Source: Fistularia commersonii
Lineage: Eukaryota; Chordata; Actinopteri; Syngnathiformes; Fistulariidae
Reading direction: 5' to 3'
Length of the DNA stretch: 64,000 nucleotides
NCBI GenBank assembly: GCA_037954325.1
Contig: JBBMNZ010000015.1
Coordinates: 16,920,001 to 16,984,000 of the forward strand
In this document: one piece after another, positions 12,110 through 23,294 of the stretch
Position numbering within the stretch: position 1 is the first letter of the stretch
Layout of the letters: each line of letters opens with the position of its first letter
Made by a program: the position numbers and the translations under genes
The notes under the pieces: generated by a model
Database searches by the model: none
Told to the model about the DNA's origin: nothing
What the model saw: only the letters and a program-made list of their open reading frames with translations

Positions 12110-12245
12110 TTTTATTTTTATTTTATTTCATTTTATTTTATTTTATTTTATTTTATTTTATTTTATTTTATTTTATTTTATTTTCCAGATGGTCTGGTTT
12201 ATTTATTTATTTTTTTTTTATTTAATTTTATTTTATTTATTAGCT
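12110..12245. repeat. (ATTTT)n pentanucleotide tract
   Basis: TTTTA units are nearly perfect at 12118-12184, then degrade through TTTA/T-rich sequence to about 12245. Confidence 0.95.
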
Positions 12246-13489
12246 AACTTTTATTTTATCTCTTGTGATTGCGTCCATTTTTTTTCACGGTGAACTTCTT
12301 CAGGTCCCGGACGATGTTGTGCAATCGGACGCTGCTGAAGGAACATCTTTTTAGGTAGTTCTTTCCGCCGGGGGGAATAATTTACTGCTTACTGAAATAA
12401 AAAAAAAAAATCTCTCCCAGGCTCAAACAGCTCCCCGGTGTGTCTGCATGTAATGCAGACATTAGCTCACCTGCACATGAAAACACTCAGCCACTGTGTT
12501 TGGGTGCCTTTGTGTGACCACCTGCTTCTATTCTGAGACTCCCCTGAAAGCACAGAATGGCTTCTGGTTTTTTTGTTGATTTTTTTTTTTTTTTTTTTTA
12601 ATGCCCTTTTATTCTCTCTGAGAGCGGTGGGCATGGGGGAGGCTTGTTCTGTGACTTGTTGTGCAATTTCTGCAAATGGTTCGGTACAAACGGTACTTTT
12701 AGTCTCAAGGAATGTCCCTGGTCAAACCCCAATGCGAAGAACATCACGGGGTTTTTGGACGTTTTTCGTCCGTTTGGACTCAAGGGTTGAATGGATTTTT
12801 GGTTAGTGACTCTCCAAGGGCGCATTTCTGCGAATTTGCAGTACTTTCACAATTTGGTCTTCAGAGACAAGAATTAAAATTGACTTATTTGACCAAACTT
12901 CTTCCAGGTGTCTCGGTTGAGCAGGCGTCCCTCCGATTAGGACGGTCGCTAGTTTGAGTCCCTGCTATTCTAGCTAGCATGCCAACTTGAAATGGAACTA
13001 CATGTAACGTAAAATAGATATAAACTACTCCTTCATGTGAAGTTATGACTCATTCAAATCCAAAATGTTACAACTATATGTGCATAGATGTGAAAACCAT
13101 GATGTTTACTTGTTGCTGTGTTCCAAAGCTTGCTTTCACTGCTGCGGGGATTTTGGATGCGGCTTTCGTGAACACATTCTGCTACCGCCTTAGTTTGGCT
13201 TTTAATTCTTGGACAATTTGTTGTTATTTTGGAATGCTAACTTTAGCACACTTAGAATACTTAGCTCCACATATTATTGTGTTATTGTATTGACTTTCCC
13301 ATCTTTCTTGAAAAGGCCTTCCATCTGCAAATGTTATTATTTATTTCTGAAAATGTCATCGATGTGGATACGCTGTGATTTAATGGCGGGATGCCGTCAC
13401 ATGGCGGGTAACATGATCGGCATGAATTGTGGGAAATGTAGTTTATGGTCTCTGCATGTACTTGACTTATTTATTCGGAGACAATCAGA

Positions 13490-13572
13490 CCTTTCAAGAT
13501 GTTCTCGCGGGCCGGATAAAATGACGTGTTGGGCCACATTTGGCCCGCGGGCCTTGAGTTTGACACGTATGC
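13490..13572 (-). mobile_element. hAT-like element end
   Basis: GGGCCACATTTGGCCCGCGG and GCCTTGAGTTTGACAC form the end of a hAT family whose complete copy is at 57979-58462 (GTGTCAAACGTACGGCCCGC). The other end is not seen. Confidence 0.55.
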
Positions 13573-13894
13573 TCCAGATGGTCCAGTTAGTTCCATAATT
13601 GGGGAATGTGATCCAGTTGATACCATGAGGTCTTGAAAGTGGAGACTATTAACCATGGTAGCGTCACAGGATCCGGCAACGGTGTTCTTACATTTACCGT
13701 CATTTCTGGACTTATGAGCGCACCTGAATATAAGCCTCAGTGGCTAAAAATAGCTAAATGAATAGGGGTACATATATAGGTCACATTTGACCATAAGCTG
13801 CAGGTGTCCACATTGTAAAAGGAGAGTTTTTTTAACTTTGAATTTAATACATACCGGTAAAATCCACAAATACGTACCAAAAATGCTTTTTTCC

Positions 13895-14925
13895 GAACAG
13901 CGCTTGTAACACGGCTGATGAAAAAGATTATTGATCGTCCGAAACCGTGTGGAAGGGGTTTGTTATGCTAATGGAGGTGTCGTTAGCCGAGGAAAAAGGT
14001 GCAAATCAAAAGAAAACAAAAAAAACATCATGCTGCTTTTTGTACCGTCTACCATTATGGTATTACTTACTGACCTCTTGCACTAAACTGCACAAGAAAA
14101 AACAAAACAAACCTCTGCTGCCGCTCTCTTGTGTTCAAATAACATATATTTATACATTTCAGTCTTCATGCCGTCAAATGTCTGCCATCTTTTCACCTTT
14201 ACTGCTACTTTGTATCTGCGTGCCCTTTATACCTTATGGTTTGTTTACCGTTTAATGTACCGCATTTTCCGGACTATCGAGCGCACCTGCATAACAGTGC
14301 CTGTAACCCGGCCGATGAAAAAGATGAATAATAAATAAGACGAGAAAAAGTCGATCCCTTTTCTATCCCCGCTTTGTCCAACTGAGTCGATCGCTATCTC
14401 GATCGACCTCCTGCGCACTAAAACCGTTAAAAGTCGTCTTCTCCGGCCTCAGAATTTTACGGTCATTCTGTCGGTCCGATGCGACTGGGCTAAATGTTTT
14501 GGCGGCGTGAAGCTCGTTAGCCCCAAAAAATGCATAAATTAATTGAATTGCCGTTCAAGCCGGAGTGTTCAAAGTGACTCATAGTCCAAAAAATGATGTT
14601 ATACAGCTGGTTGTTGGTTTACGGCGTCCCCGGCCGTGCCGTTTCCTATTTACGTCGCCATCATAATCTTATTCTATCATTCCGATGTGAGCAGGTTTGT
14701 AACATTAGCGAATACGTCGTCACTCGGCAACAATCAAAGGAGGCGACTTGGTTTCCATCGGCTTCTCCAGACCTACCTGCCCTTCTGTGATTCTAGCGCC
14801 TGGTTAGCATAGATGAGCGACGTAGGTACTCGTGTACGATACCACATCTGCACTCCGACTTTACGGTGAAAATCCTTTTACGCCCCATTTCTTGTAGGAA
14901 CAGAATTGTGCTGGAAGTCAAGGAC
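13895..14925 (+). repeat. 1-kb composite repeat, copy A of an inverted pair
   Basis: Nearly every block from GAAACCGTGTGGAAGGG to GGAACAGAATTGTGC reappears, reverse complemented and in reverse order, at 22075-23120. Shared landmarks are CCATTATGGTATTACTTACT, TGCCCTTTATACCTTATGGT, the MITE at 14258-14598, TTTCCTATTTACGTCGCCAT and CATAGATGAGCGACGTAGGT. Identity looks high by eye (roughly nine in ten). No intact protein is readable. Confidence 0.85.
14258..14598 (+). mobile_element. Tigger/pogo-like MITE inside composite copy A
   Basis: Starts TACCGCATTTTCCGGACTAT and ends near ATAGTCCAAAAAATG. The interior (reverse strand) matches the acidic-coding block of 22437-22795. It sits at the same place in both composite copies, so it predates their duplication. 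Confidence 0.7.
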
Positions 14926-16084
14926 ACCCCGCGTTGGTTTGTAGCCTTCTGACATCCTCCTGTATTCAGGAATTGCCGTTAGCGAACAAATTCGGGCTGT
15001 TTTGCATCGGGTTTCTTTAAGCCGCAGGTCAACTTATCTTGTACTCGTTTAAAGTTCTCTGACCGTTGCGTTCGTTCGGCCTCTCTTTCCCCCATCGCTT
15101 CGGGTAGAGCGCTATCCAGCTCCCGCACAGAGTTATCTTGTTCCAAGATTCTGCTGTGAGCACATGTTTTCACCAGCGAGTGCCTTGATATTAGTTCGAC
15201 GCATCCACACCTAAATTGAAGAAGCTCTTTCTGCTTCCAGGCAGGTTCAAAAAAAAACAAAAAAAAAAAACAAGTACTTCTTTATTTGAGCATTTTCTCT
15301 TGGAGTCAGCGCAAACAAAGAAGTGCATTAACCATCACTCCACCGGCTAGAGAGATCGATGCGCCTCGGTTGATCCCGGTCGCGCTCTGTAACCCGGTTT
15401 CCTTGTGATTACTAAACCGGTTTGCTGTCAGTGGTGATTAATTCCCCCCAGTGTGGTGAAAAAAATAAGCTGATTTGAGCTTTAGCGTGAAGTGATGCCT
15501 TAATTTGGACTGTAGAAGCAGATCTTTACATCGCAGTCCTTTCACAACTTGTTTTCATTCATTATCTGTGCCATTAAACCTGATGTCGGGGTCAAAAGTT
15601 TGGGACATTTTGCTAACCTTGCAGGAAAAGCAAAAACAAGAACACTCCTGCCTCGATTTTAAGGAATTGATGAGGATTTTAAGGAATCCTCAACCTGGAA
15701 CCTTCTCATTCCAGCTTCTCAACGGTTTCTTCCCCCTCTGATCTTTATCGGCACGTCAGTTTGGAAACCCGAAGTTTGTTTTTTTGTTTTTTTTTTGACC
15801 ACCGTCGACTCGCTTTGCTTCGGTGCAAAGAATCAAAGCGACCCAAACTACCAGGGAACGTTTTCTGTTTATTTACATTCCAGTTTTTGTTCATGTTGCC
15901 TAGAAGAAGGTGGTTGTAACCCTGAATTTTCCACGGTTTTTAGAGAAATATTTTCATGTCGTTACTTCGTTTTTAATTGTCAATTGTAAATGAATTCCTT
16001 CGTGATCCGTCCAGCTGATCTCCCGGTCGTGGGAGTTTGCTAGAGAGACGGCGTCCACCCTGCACCGGTGGATAGGATAGAAGA

Positions 16085-17002
16085 ATACCGTATTTTTCGG
16101 ACTATATGTCGCTCCGGATCATAAGTCGCACCAGGGAAAAATGCATAATAAAGAACAAAAAAAACATATTTAACTCGCACTGGAGTATAAGTCGCATTTT
16201 TGGGGGGAAATTTATTTGATAAAATCCAACACCAAGAACAGACATTTCATCTTGAAAGGCAATATAAAATAAAAAAAGAATAGAGACCAACAGGCTGAAC
16301 AAGTATAGCCTATATGACGCATAAACAACGAACTGAGAACGTGCCTGCTAGGCTATGCTAACGTAACATATTAGGGTAAGAGTCATTCAAATAACAATAG
16401 CATATAGCACATGCTACAACCAAACAATCAGTGTCACTCTTAATCGCTAAATCCAACAAATCTTCTTCTTCGGTGTCACTTCTGAACAACTCTGCCAACT
16501 CCGAAGGTAAACAACGCGCTGCTTCCTCTTCTACCGGTACGCCAAGAACTTCGGAATTCTTTAAAGCTGGTGTCTAGCTTTTAGCCCGCGATTAGCTTTT
16601 TTAGTTTTCTTCATTTCAGTAAGAGTAACTTCCACTTTTCGCCAGTCCCTTAAAGTTTCTCACAAACTTCAAACTTTCTTTCTGCCGCTCGATCGCCGTT
16701 TCCGGCTGCATATTTCACTACTTCCGGCTTGTAACCTGCAGAATATCATTTTCTTTTCCGTGCCATTTTTGTTCAGCCCTTCTCAGATGTTTCTATAAGT
16801 TAGCGCAAATGTTGAAATGATCAATTTTCATCGGTACAGAAGTCGCTGTTAGCATCTTTTTTCACAACACGCTTCTACCATGACCCGCCCCCGCTGAATT
16901 TTGATTGGTTGGCGTGTGTGTGTGACGATCGCTGATACATTAAAGACACACACGGCCAAAACTATGAAAAAAACTGCGACTTATTGTCCAAAAAATAGGG
17001 TA
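16085..17002 (-). mobile_element. Pogo/Tigger-like deletion-derivative transposon, 918 bp
   Basis: Left end TACCGTATTTTTCGGACTAT; right end, reverse complemented, TACCCTATTTTTTGGACAAT. It encloses a minus-strand transposase relic at 16358-16766 in which the N-terminus is joined to the C-terminus with the middle missing. A truncated relative in opposite orientation lies at 23622-23964. Confidence 0.85.
16358..16766 (-). pseudogene. Pogo/Tigger-like transposase, internally deleted
   Basis: From ATG at 16766 the frame reads MARKRK, stop, then YSAGYKPEVVKYAAGNGDRA and AERKFEVCEKL: the N-terminal helix-turn-helix DNA-binding region of pogo-like transposases. After a frameshift EVTLTEMKKTKKANRGLKAR continues the usual sequence. 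The DDE catalytic core is absent. Reading resumes around 16577 with NSEVLGVPVEEEAARCLPSE, LAELFRSDTEEEDLLDLAIK and an acidic tail, open for about 70 codons to TAG at 16360-16358; this resembles the acidic C-terminus of these proteins. The intact enzyme would bind the element ends in the nucleus and move it into TA sites. Stops and the missing core make it dead. Confidence 0.75.
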
Positions 17003-17214
17003 GAATAAAATAAAAACTTCATGAATCCTGAAGGAAATTCTCCACCATGACATGCATTCACTTGAAACAGGATATTGATTTTATTTCCGTTCTTATTCCT
17101 CTTATTTCCAGGTTTCCTTCTTGCAGAAAGGGAGTTAGATAGGTTGGTGGCCTCAGGTCAGAAGGACCTTCTGCGATGCTCCTCAGCGCTCTCAGCTCTG
17201 GTAGCTCCTCGGTG

Positions 17215-17350
17215 GAGCATGCAAAGGTGTTTTCTCCTGAATTCTTGTAGAAATCTTCTTGTCTCGGCGACTGGACTTGAATTTCTTCATCTGAAGTCGT
17301 TTCACCCCCTCGTCCGAGAGGCTTCTTCAGTCCTGCTTGGAGAACTTCTG
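17215..17350 (+). repeat. Dispersed repeat, copy 2 (paired with 7745-7850)
   Basis: TGAATTCTTGTAGAAATCTT, GTCGTTTCACCCCCTCGTCC and GAGAGGCTTCTTCAGTCCTG parallel 7758-7845. Confidence 0.5.
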
Positions 17351-17429
17351 CTGCTTCAGAACTGAAGAAGCCTCTCGAAACCACAAACAAGCGCAATTCT
17401 TCCTGATGAGCTTATTGACTCTGTTAGCG

Positions 17430-17775
17430 TCGGCTGTTATTTTGGCCGACGGGCCACATTTCTTATTTAATTTTTTACGCGCGGGCCAACTGGGAATCAT
17501 GTAAATTGAACAAAATGAAATCTGCAATTTAGATATTTAATTTTTTTTTTTTTTTGGCATTTCATTTCAACTTTAAAATCATTCCCGATCACATGAATGT
17601 ACCGACATTATTTTGTTTGTAATCGTCCGTGCAAAATTAAACAAACGGAAAAAATAATGAGCTTCTAAATTCAATATTGATCGAAAATACTTATTAAAAT
17701 ATTCAAAAGGAAACAGCGGACCGGATAAAAAAAAAAAAGCAAAACGGGGCCCGATGTGGCCCGCGGTCTGGCGGA
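17430..17775. mobile_element. Decayed hAT-like non-autonomous element
   Basis: TTGGCCGACGGGCCACATTT near the left end and GGCCCGATGTGGCCCGCGG near the right end are the GC-rich subterminal motifs of the hAT family at 57979-58462. The ends are eroded. Confidence 0.5.
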
Positions 17776-18229
17776 AAAGACATCACATGGAAACATCAAC
17801 CGTTTACGTCATAAAGAGACATAAAACCGGCCACTTTGAAAGGTTCAGCTTGTACTTCAAGGACCAGAAAACGTTTTTCCTTCTCGGTAATAGCGGGCAA
17901 ATCGTCACCCTTGTTAAAAGCCCTCGGAGGTGTTCCAGGTGAGCGGTTCCCCTGGTGTTCCACGACGGTACGAACCTTTTCCCCGCTAATTGGAAGATCC
18001 CGCGAAGGCATTAACCCCGTCAAGAGGACTGGAGTACCTACATCCCGATTTAGATCTCCGGTGTCGAGGCCTCCAATACGGCCGTGGTCCTTCGTCAAAG
18101 CAAACAGAGTCGGGATCTTTAAATTCGAGTCGATGCGTTTCGAGAAATCGTGACACCTCGGATTGTTCGAACCGCTGCGGTCCAGAATTCACCGCGCCGG
18201 CGCCAATAAACGTCCCGGTTTAATTACTT

Positions 18230-18545
18230 TTCATTCTGCTAGACAATCTCGGTCAGCGAAGGTAATGGAGGGTGAGAAATGTTGAGCTATTCATTTCCTT
18301 TTAGCCTCATCACAAGGCAGCGGGAGAAGGAATTTGTCCCGCTATTGTTCAGCGAGCCGGCGAAGCATACTGTGCGTTATTTATTTCCGGCAATCAGTTT
18401 GGAGGCGAAGGATCTGGACACAATGGAGCCTCTCTCATCCCCGTCATAACTCTGTCATGTATTCTCCTCACAATGAACGTCATGTTGCATTGTTTGCCGC
18501 AGATTTTGTGGGAGGAAAAGCCGAATGGGATTAGTTAATGGATGC
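18230..18545. promoter_or_regulatory. Candidate conserved non-coding element
   Basis: Non-repetitive sequence with GAGCTATTCATTTCC, TTAGCCTCATCACAA and GGGATTAGTTAATGG (homeobox-like cores). No coding signal or repeat was recognised. Enhancer status is only inferred from the AUTS2-like intron context. Confidence 0.2.
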
Positions 18546-18775
18546 ACTTCTTCTTTTGTTTCTTTTGCAAGGAGAAAGAAAATGGTTTCGTAAGCTAGCG
18601 ACGGTAGCGGCACGGGCGCGCTGGATGGTATGCTTCGAGGTGGTCCGTCGGCAAGTACGGGAATATGGTGGTTGTGGCGGGAAGTAGTTTTGGGAAGCAA
18701 GATCAAGAGGGTTATGAACTTCTGGAGTAAAGCGTGTTAGCTAGTTTTAGCCCAAGGGTTGTGTTTATATATGTT

Positions 18776-18980
18776 CTGGTACATCATCTCCAAGTATCTG
18801 AGGGTCTTGTAGGGGATGGAAGGAGCGAGGGTGGTGTCTGTGCTGGTCTATCTTGCTGGAGGAGGAGCCAGAAGGCGAAGCTCTCAATGTAGCGGTCCGA
18901 CCCTCACCTACGGTCACGAGCGACACCCTGCGGTTTTCTCAGCAGGGTTTCCAGGCCCTTCCTCAGAGAAAGGGTTAGTC
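18776..18980 (+). mobile_element. LINE reverse-transcriptase fragment, 5' part of split copy
   Basis: CCAAGTATCTGAGGGTCTTG and AGAAGGCGAAGCTCTCAATG, then GACCCTCACCTACGGTCACG, correspond to the YLGVL / RKAKLS / TLTYGHE region near the C-terminal end of a fish non-LTR reverse transcriptase. It breaks at 18980 where a hAT element begins and resumes at 20005. Confidence 0.75.
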
Positions 18981-20004
18981 CAGGGGTCGGCAACCCACGG
19001 CTCTTTCATCTTTCACCCATTCCCAAGCGGGGTGAGAGATGTAGTTCCTCCGGCAAGTCCTTGGCGTTTCCTCCTCTAGTGGGACGTGTCCAGAACATCT
19101 CACCAGGGAGGCGTCCAGGAGGTACCCTGACCAGACGCCCCTCTGGAAATGGACTTCCGAGCTTCTGACGGAGAGCTTTTTCGGACGCTCGTAATTATGA
19201 CCTTCTCAGGAACAACCGGTAAACGGAGAGCTTCGCCTTCGGGCTCGGCCGCCTCGTCACCTCGACGTACCGATGCCGACAACTCTCTCGCTCCGTTCGA
19301 AGTCCTAAAATTTGTGCGGGTCCCCGTTGTCCGGTAGATGTCCTAAACCAGGGGGCGGCAACCCGCAACTCTTTCATCCTTACACCGCGGCTCCGAGTGG
19401 CTTGGGAAAATAAATGATAAATATTTAATTGAAGTGTATTTCATTTGTGTTCATTCCTTTTTTTAACTTTTAGTTCTAAGTTGGAAGATTATTGTGATCT
19501 TGAAATATTAAATCAAATTATATTTACTATTTTTCGCCGCTCAAAATAATGTCACACTCGCGGAAGCCGGTATACCCGCCGGCCGGTAAAGTCCCGATTT
19601 GCAGATGCTGTGCGTAGAAGTTCAGGAGCAGAAGTCCCATAAACCAGGTAAAATAAATATTTATGAAGATGTTTTGCAAATATTTATTTTTTATTGTTTA
19701 CTGACACAGTGATTTTTTTCCCGATTTATTTTTAAAATTCAGTTCAAGGCTCCGCTACACGCTCTGAAAGCCCAAAATGAGTTCATTACATAAATACAAT
19801 TTAATTTTCTCCGTAATACTTTGTGAATTTCAGAAGCAACACACTGCATAGTTGTTTATACAAAGTGTAAAGTTAATAAAAAGCAATATATACAGTGGTG
19901 CCTTAATTTTAGACGTCAAAAAGTAATTGCGGCTCCCAGTGTTTTCTTTTCCGAGGAAACCGGGTCCAAGTGGCTCTTTGGGTGTTACGGGTTGCCGACC
20001 CCTG
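18981..20004 (+). mobile_element. Composite hAT element with antisense LINE insert (copy 1)
   Basis: The outer left end CAGGGGTCGGCAACC (18981) pairs with the right end GGTTGCCGACCCCTG (20004). Flanks GGTTAGTC and GTTTAGGC agree at 6 of 8 bases, an eroded 8-bp duplication typical of hAT. Inside, after 30 bp of the left end, lies an antisense LINE piece (19011-19348), then a second, near-identical left end CAGGGGGCGGCAACC at 19349 and the body of the element (19349-20004). No transposase is readable. The block 19011-20004 recurs at 28095-29066. Confidence 0.8.
19011..19348 (-). mobile_element. Antisense LINE 3' fragment within the hAT composite
   Basis: CATCTCACCAGGGAGGCGTC, CAGGAGGTACCCTGACCAGA and GGAGAGCTTCGCCTTCGGGC are the reverse complement of the same LINE region seen at 20060-20125 and 18865-18890. 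Confidence 0.7.
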
Positions 20005-20310
20005 GTTTAGGCCATCCGGGATGGGCTTAAAGTCACTGCTCCTCCACGTGGAGACGAGTCCGATGAGGGGTCTCGAGCATCTGGTCAGGATGCCTCCTGG
20101 ACGCCTCCCTGTTGAGGTGTTCCAGGTATGCCCAAGTAGGAGGAGGCTCCGGGGAAGACCCAGGACTCTCTAGGCCGGCTTGGGAACACCTCGGGATTTC
20201 CCCCCCTGGAAGAGCCGGTAGAGTTGCCGGCTCTTCCGGGCCTCTGCTTAAGCTGCCGCCCTGTAATCCGACCCCGGTAGAAGATGGATAGATGGACGGT
20301 ATCTCCAACC
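20005..20310 (+). pseudogene. LINE reverse-transcriptase C-terminus and 3' tail, 3' part of split copy
   Basis: Reads LEHLVRMPPGRLPVEVFQVC then RRRLRGRPRTL at about 20064-20170, the GHVVRMPPGRLP / RGRPRT end of a widespread fish LINE (clade uncertain, possibly Rex1-like). Later CGGGCCTCTGCTTAAGCTGC and an AGATGGATAGATGGA tail close the element near 20300. Continuity with 18776-18980 shows the hAT landed inside it. Stops and indels mark it as dead. Confidence 0.75.
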
Positions 20311-20999
20311 TGACCTTCTTCAGAAGAAGAGCACAGCGGTATGCCTGGCTCATCAGGGGCACAAACCTATGAGCAAATGTAGGATTCAAATCCAGCTGGT
20401 CGAGGCAGACGGACGCCGGGCTTTCCTGTGGTCGTTTCTATCGAAAGGAAGCTTTGGATGCGGTGATGCCGAGCGCTTGGTCGCAGGTATGAGCGTGGTC
20501 AGTCAGAAGATCCTCCTTCCTGAGATCACGCCGCTCATGAGGTTTGGTAAACACGAACAAGTCCTCGATGTTCTGGATTCGCTCAGAGATGGTTGAAACT
20601 CTCTTCTGCGACGGCGGCGTCACAACGGGGTAAAACAGGCCACTTCTTTTTAGTCGGTAAAGCCGACGAGTTCGGCGCTCCTGCGGGTTTCGCTCTCGGA
20701 AACCCGCTGAGTTGTTCTTCCGTCAAAGTTGAGAACCCCGTCTTTTTCCGAAGACCTCTCTTCTGGTTTTCTCCTCCGATTGCAGAAAAGATTGTTTTGT
20801 GTGTGTGTTGAACAGAAAGTGGATGTAAGTGTTTTGACATTTCTCGCTGTGCGCCCGCTGATCCGTTTCCTCGCCTCGCAGGTAAACACAAACTCGCTCC
20901 GAGCCTCGTCTTCATCTCGGGTTCCTCGGGTTCGGCCTCGTGTTGTGAGGAGTTCGGCCACGAATCACCCTTTCCGCATCTTTTTGGATGCTAGTGTCA

Positions 21000-21215
21000 T
21001 ATTATGACTGAAAGATTGCGTTAGATTAGCTTTAGGAGACCTTCAACCTCATTAACCGGCGTTAGCGCGCCGCAATTAATCACTCTTTCCGTCTAATTTT
21101 TGGTTTCCGGCTATTATAAAAACAAGATAATAAAAACTCGCCATCATCTAATGATTAGCCCCGCGCTAACGCTTTGTCACAAAGCCGTCACGCCCAATGA
21201 GCACGTGAGGACGGA
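21000..21215. promoter_or_regulatory. Candidate conserved non-coding element
   Basis: Unique-looking sequence with GCAATTAATCACTC, CATCTAATGATTAGC (paired homeobox cores) and GAGCACGTGAGG (E-box). No repeat or reading frame explains it. Function is not shown. Confidence 0.2.
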
Positions 21216-21739
21216 GGAAAAAAAAAAAAAAAAAAAGAGAGAAAAAATCACCTTCTTTCCGAGCTTCTCCGGAGATCGCATTAAATATTTTAAAAATCAG
21301 TGGCAAAATGTCAACAGCATAATGGGGGCGATCGGGTTCGTAAACAGGGATATGTCGGACAAAAACTGCCGGCGCTAATGGTGGCCGACGACGGCATGTC
21401 ACCGCAGCCCTATTAAGGGGATGCTAAGTGGATGGAATCTGCTGCGGCGCTAACGTATAACGGCGTAACCTCGGCGCTGTTCGCTGCCGAGGAAAAACCT
21501 CCTTGACTGAAATTAGCTCGTCTCTTCTTAAGAGACGACGCACAAGTGGACTTTTTTTTTTTTTTCCATCATTTCCATGCAATTCAAACAGAAGAACAAC
21601 CTCCGTCTAGAAAATAGTCTACTTTACGACACCGACTGTGAGCTGACTGACGGACTGCCTCTGTCTGGAGGCCGCGGAGAGTTTCTACACGGCATAGCGG
21701 TATCTGCTAGCTTGCTAGCTAGAACCTTGACAATTTATA

Positions 21740-21860
21740 TTTTATTGTATTTCTTATTCTCCCTCCTTCCTACTCTTATCTATTATAGTTATGTTTTTGC
21801 TTGAAACTCTGGCACAACAATTTCCTTCGGGATAAATAAAGTTGTTCTTATCTTATCTTA
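21740..21860 (-). repeat. Dispersed fish repeat with TTTATYNATCCCGAAGGAAA core, copy 3
   Basis: AAACTCTGGCACAACAATTT, CCTTCGGGATAAATAAAGTT and a TCTTATCTTATCTTA tail are the inverse of 233-375. Confidence 0.7.
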
Positions 21861-22074
21861 TGTCGGGCTCAACGCTATCGTCATCGGATACTCCGGATTT
21901 TGCCCGATACCCAGATGTTCGTCCACCTTTGTGTCCATGGAATCCAAGTCCCGTCATTCCTGGACTAGAAGCCGCTACTTTTTCCTAGCGCTTTGACAAT
22001 GACGGAGCTAATTTGGGTATTTTTTGGGGGCCCGTAGAAGGTACCGGGGATCCTTTGGCATGTGAGTCTGGAAG

Positions 22075-23120
22075 GGCAGGTTGGTCCGGAGAATTCTGGA
22101 AGAAGCAGAATTCTGTTCCTACAAGACATGAGGCATAAAAGGATTTTCACCGTAAAGTCGGAGCGCAGACGCGGTACCGTACACGAGTACCTACGTCGCT
22201 CACCTATGCTAACCAGGCGCTAGAATAACAAAAAGGCAGGAAGGTCTGGAGAGGCCGATGGAAACCAAGTCGCCTCCTTTGATTGTTACCGAGTGACGAC
22301 GTATTCGCTAATGTTACAAAACTGCTCACATCGGAATGATAGAATAAGATTATTTTTGAATAAACTCAAGGGAGATGGCGACGTAAATAGGAAGCGGCAT
22401 GGCTGGAGGACGCCGTAAACAAACGACCGGCCGGAAAACCGTCATTTTTTGGACTATAAGTTGCTTTGAACACTCCTGCTTCAACGATAATGCGGTTAAT
22501 TGATGAATTTTTGGGGGCTAACAAGCTTCACGCCGCCAAAACATTTAGCCCGGTCAGATCGGACCGACAGAATGACCGTAAAATTCTGAGCCCCCTCAAC
22601 TCCAACACCGAAGAAGACGACTTTAACGGTTTTGGGGTGCAGGAGGTCGATCGAGATAGCGATCGACTCAGTTGGACAAAGCGGGGATAGAAAAGGGATC
22701 GACTTTTTCTCGTTTTATTTATTATTCATCTTTTTCATCGGCCGGGTTACAGGCACTGTTATTCAGGTGCGCTCGATAGTCCGGAAAATGCGGTACATTA
22801 AACGGTAAACAAACCATAAGGTATAAAGGGCACGCAGATACAAAGTAGCAGTAAAGGTGAAAAGATGGCAGATATTTGACGGCATGAAGACTGAAATGTA
22901 TAAATATATGTTATTTGGATACAGGAGAGTGGCAGCAGAGGTTTGTTTTGTTTTTCTTGTGCAGTTTAGTGCAAGAGGTCAGTAAGTAATACCATAATGG
23001 TAGACGGTACAAAAAGCAGCATGATGTTTTTTGGATTTCTTTTGATTTGCACCTTTTTCCCCGGCTAACAACACCTCCATTAGCATAACAACTCCCTTCC
23101 ACATGGTTTCGGGTGTTCGG
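22075..23120 (-). repeat. 1-kb composite repeat, copy B of the inverted pair
   Basis: Reverse complement of 13895-14925, with landmarks CGCTCACCTATGCTAACCAG, AAATAGGAAGCGGCATGGCT, the MITE 22437-22795, ACCATAAGGTATAAAGGGCA and GGTCAGTAAGTAATACCATA in the expected reversed order. The two copies face each other about 7.1 kb apart. Confidence 0.85.
22437..22795 (-). mobile_element. Tigger/pogo-like MITE inside composite copy B
   Basis: Ends GTCATTTTTTGGACTATAAG and, reversed, TACCGCATTTTCCGGACTAT. The + strand of the interior reads NSNTEEDDFNGF, an acidic segment of the kind that ends pogo-like transposases; that identification is inference. Confidence 0.7.
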
Positions 23121-23294
23121 AAAAAAGCTTTTCCGGTACGTAATTGTGGATGTTACCGGTATGTATTTAATTCAAAGTTAAAAAACTTTCTGTGTAAATG
23201 ATGAAGCAAGACTTTTTTAATGAACTCATCAGAGATGGTGACGTAGCTAGGAAATGCCTTGGCCGGAGGACGCCGCAAACCGACAATCGGCAGT

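Noticed and set aside
16102..16302. Hydrophobic 66-codon frame repeated at 23760-23948
   Set aside because: It is the 3' untranslated part of the pogo-like element; the repetition follows from the two copies.
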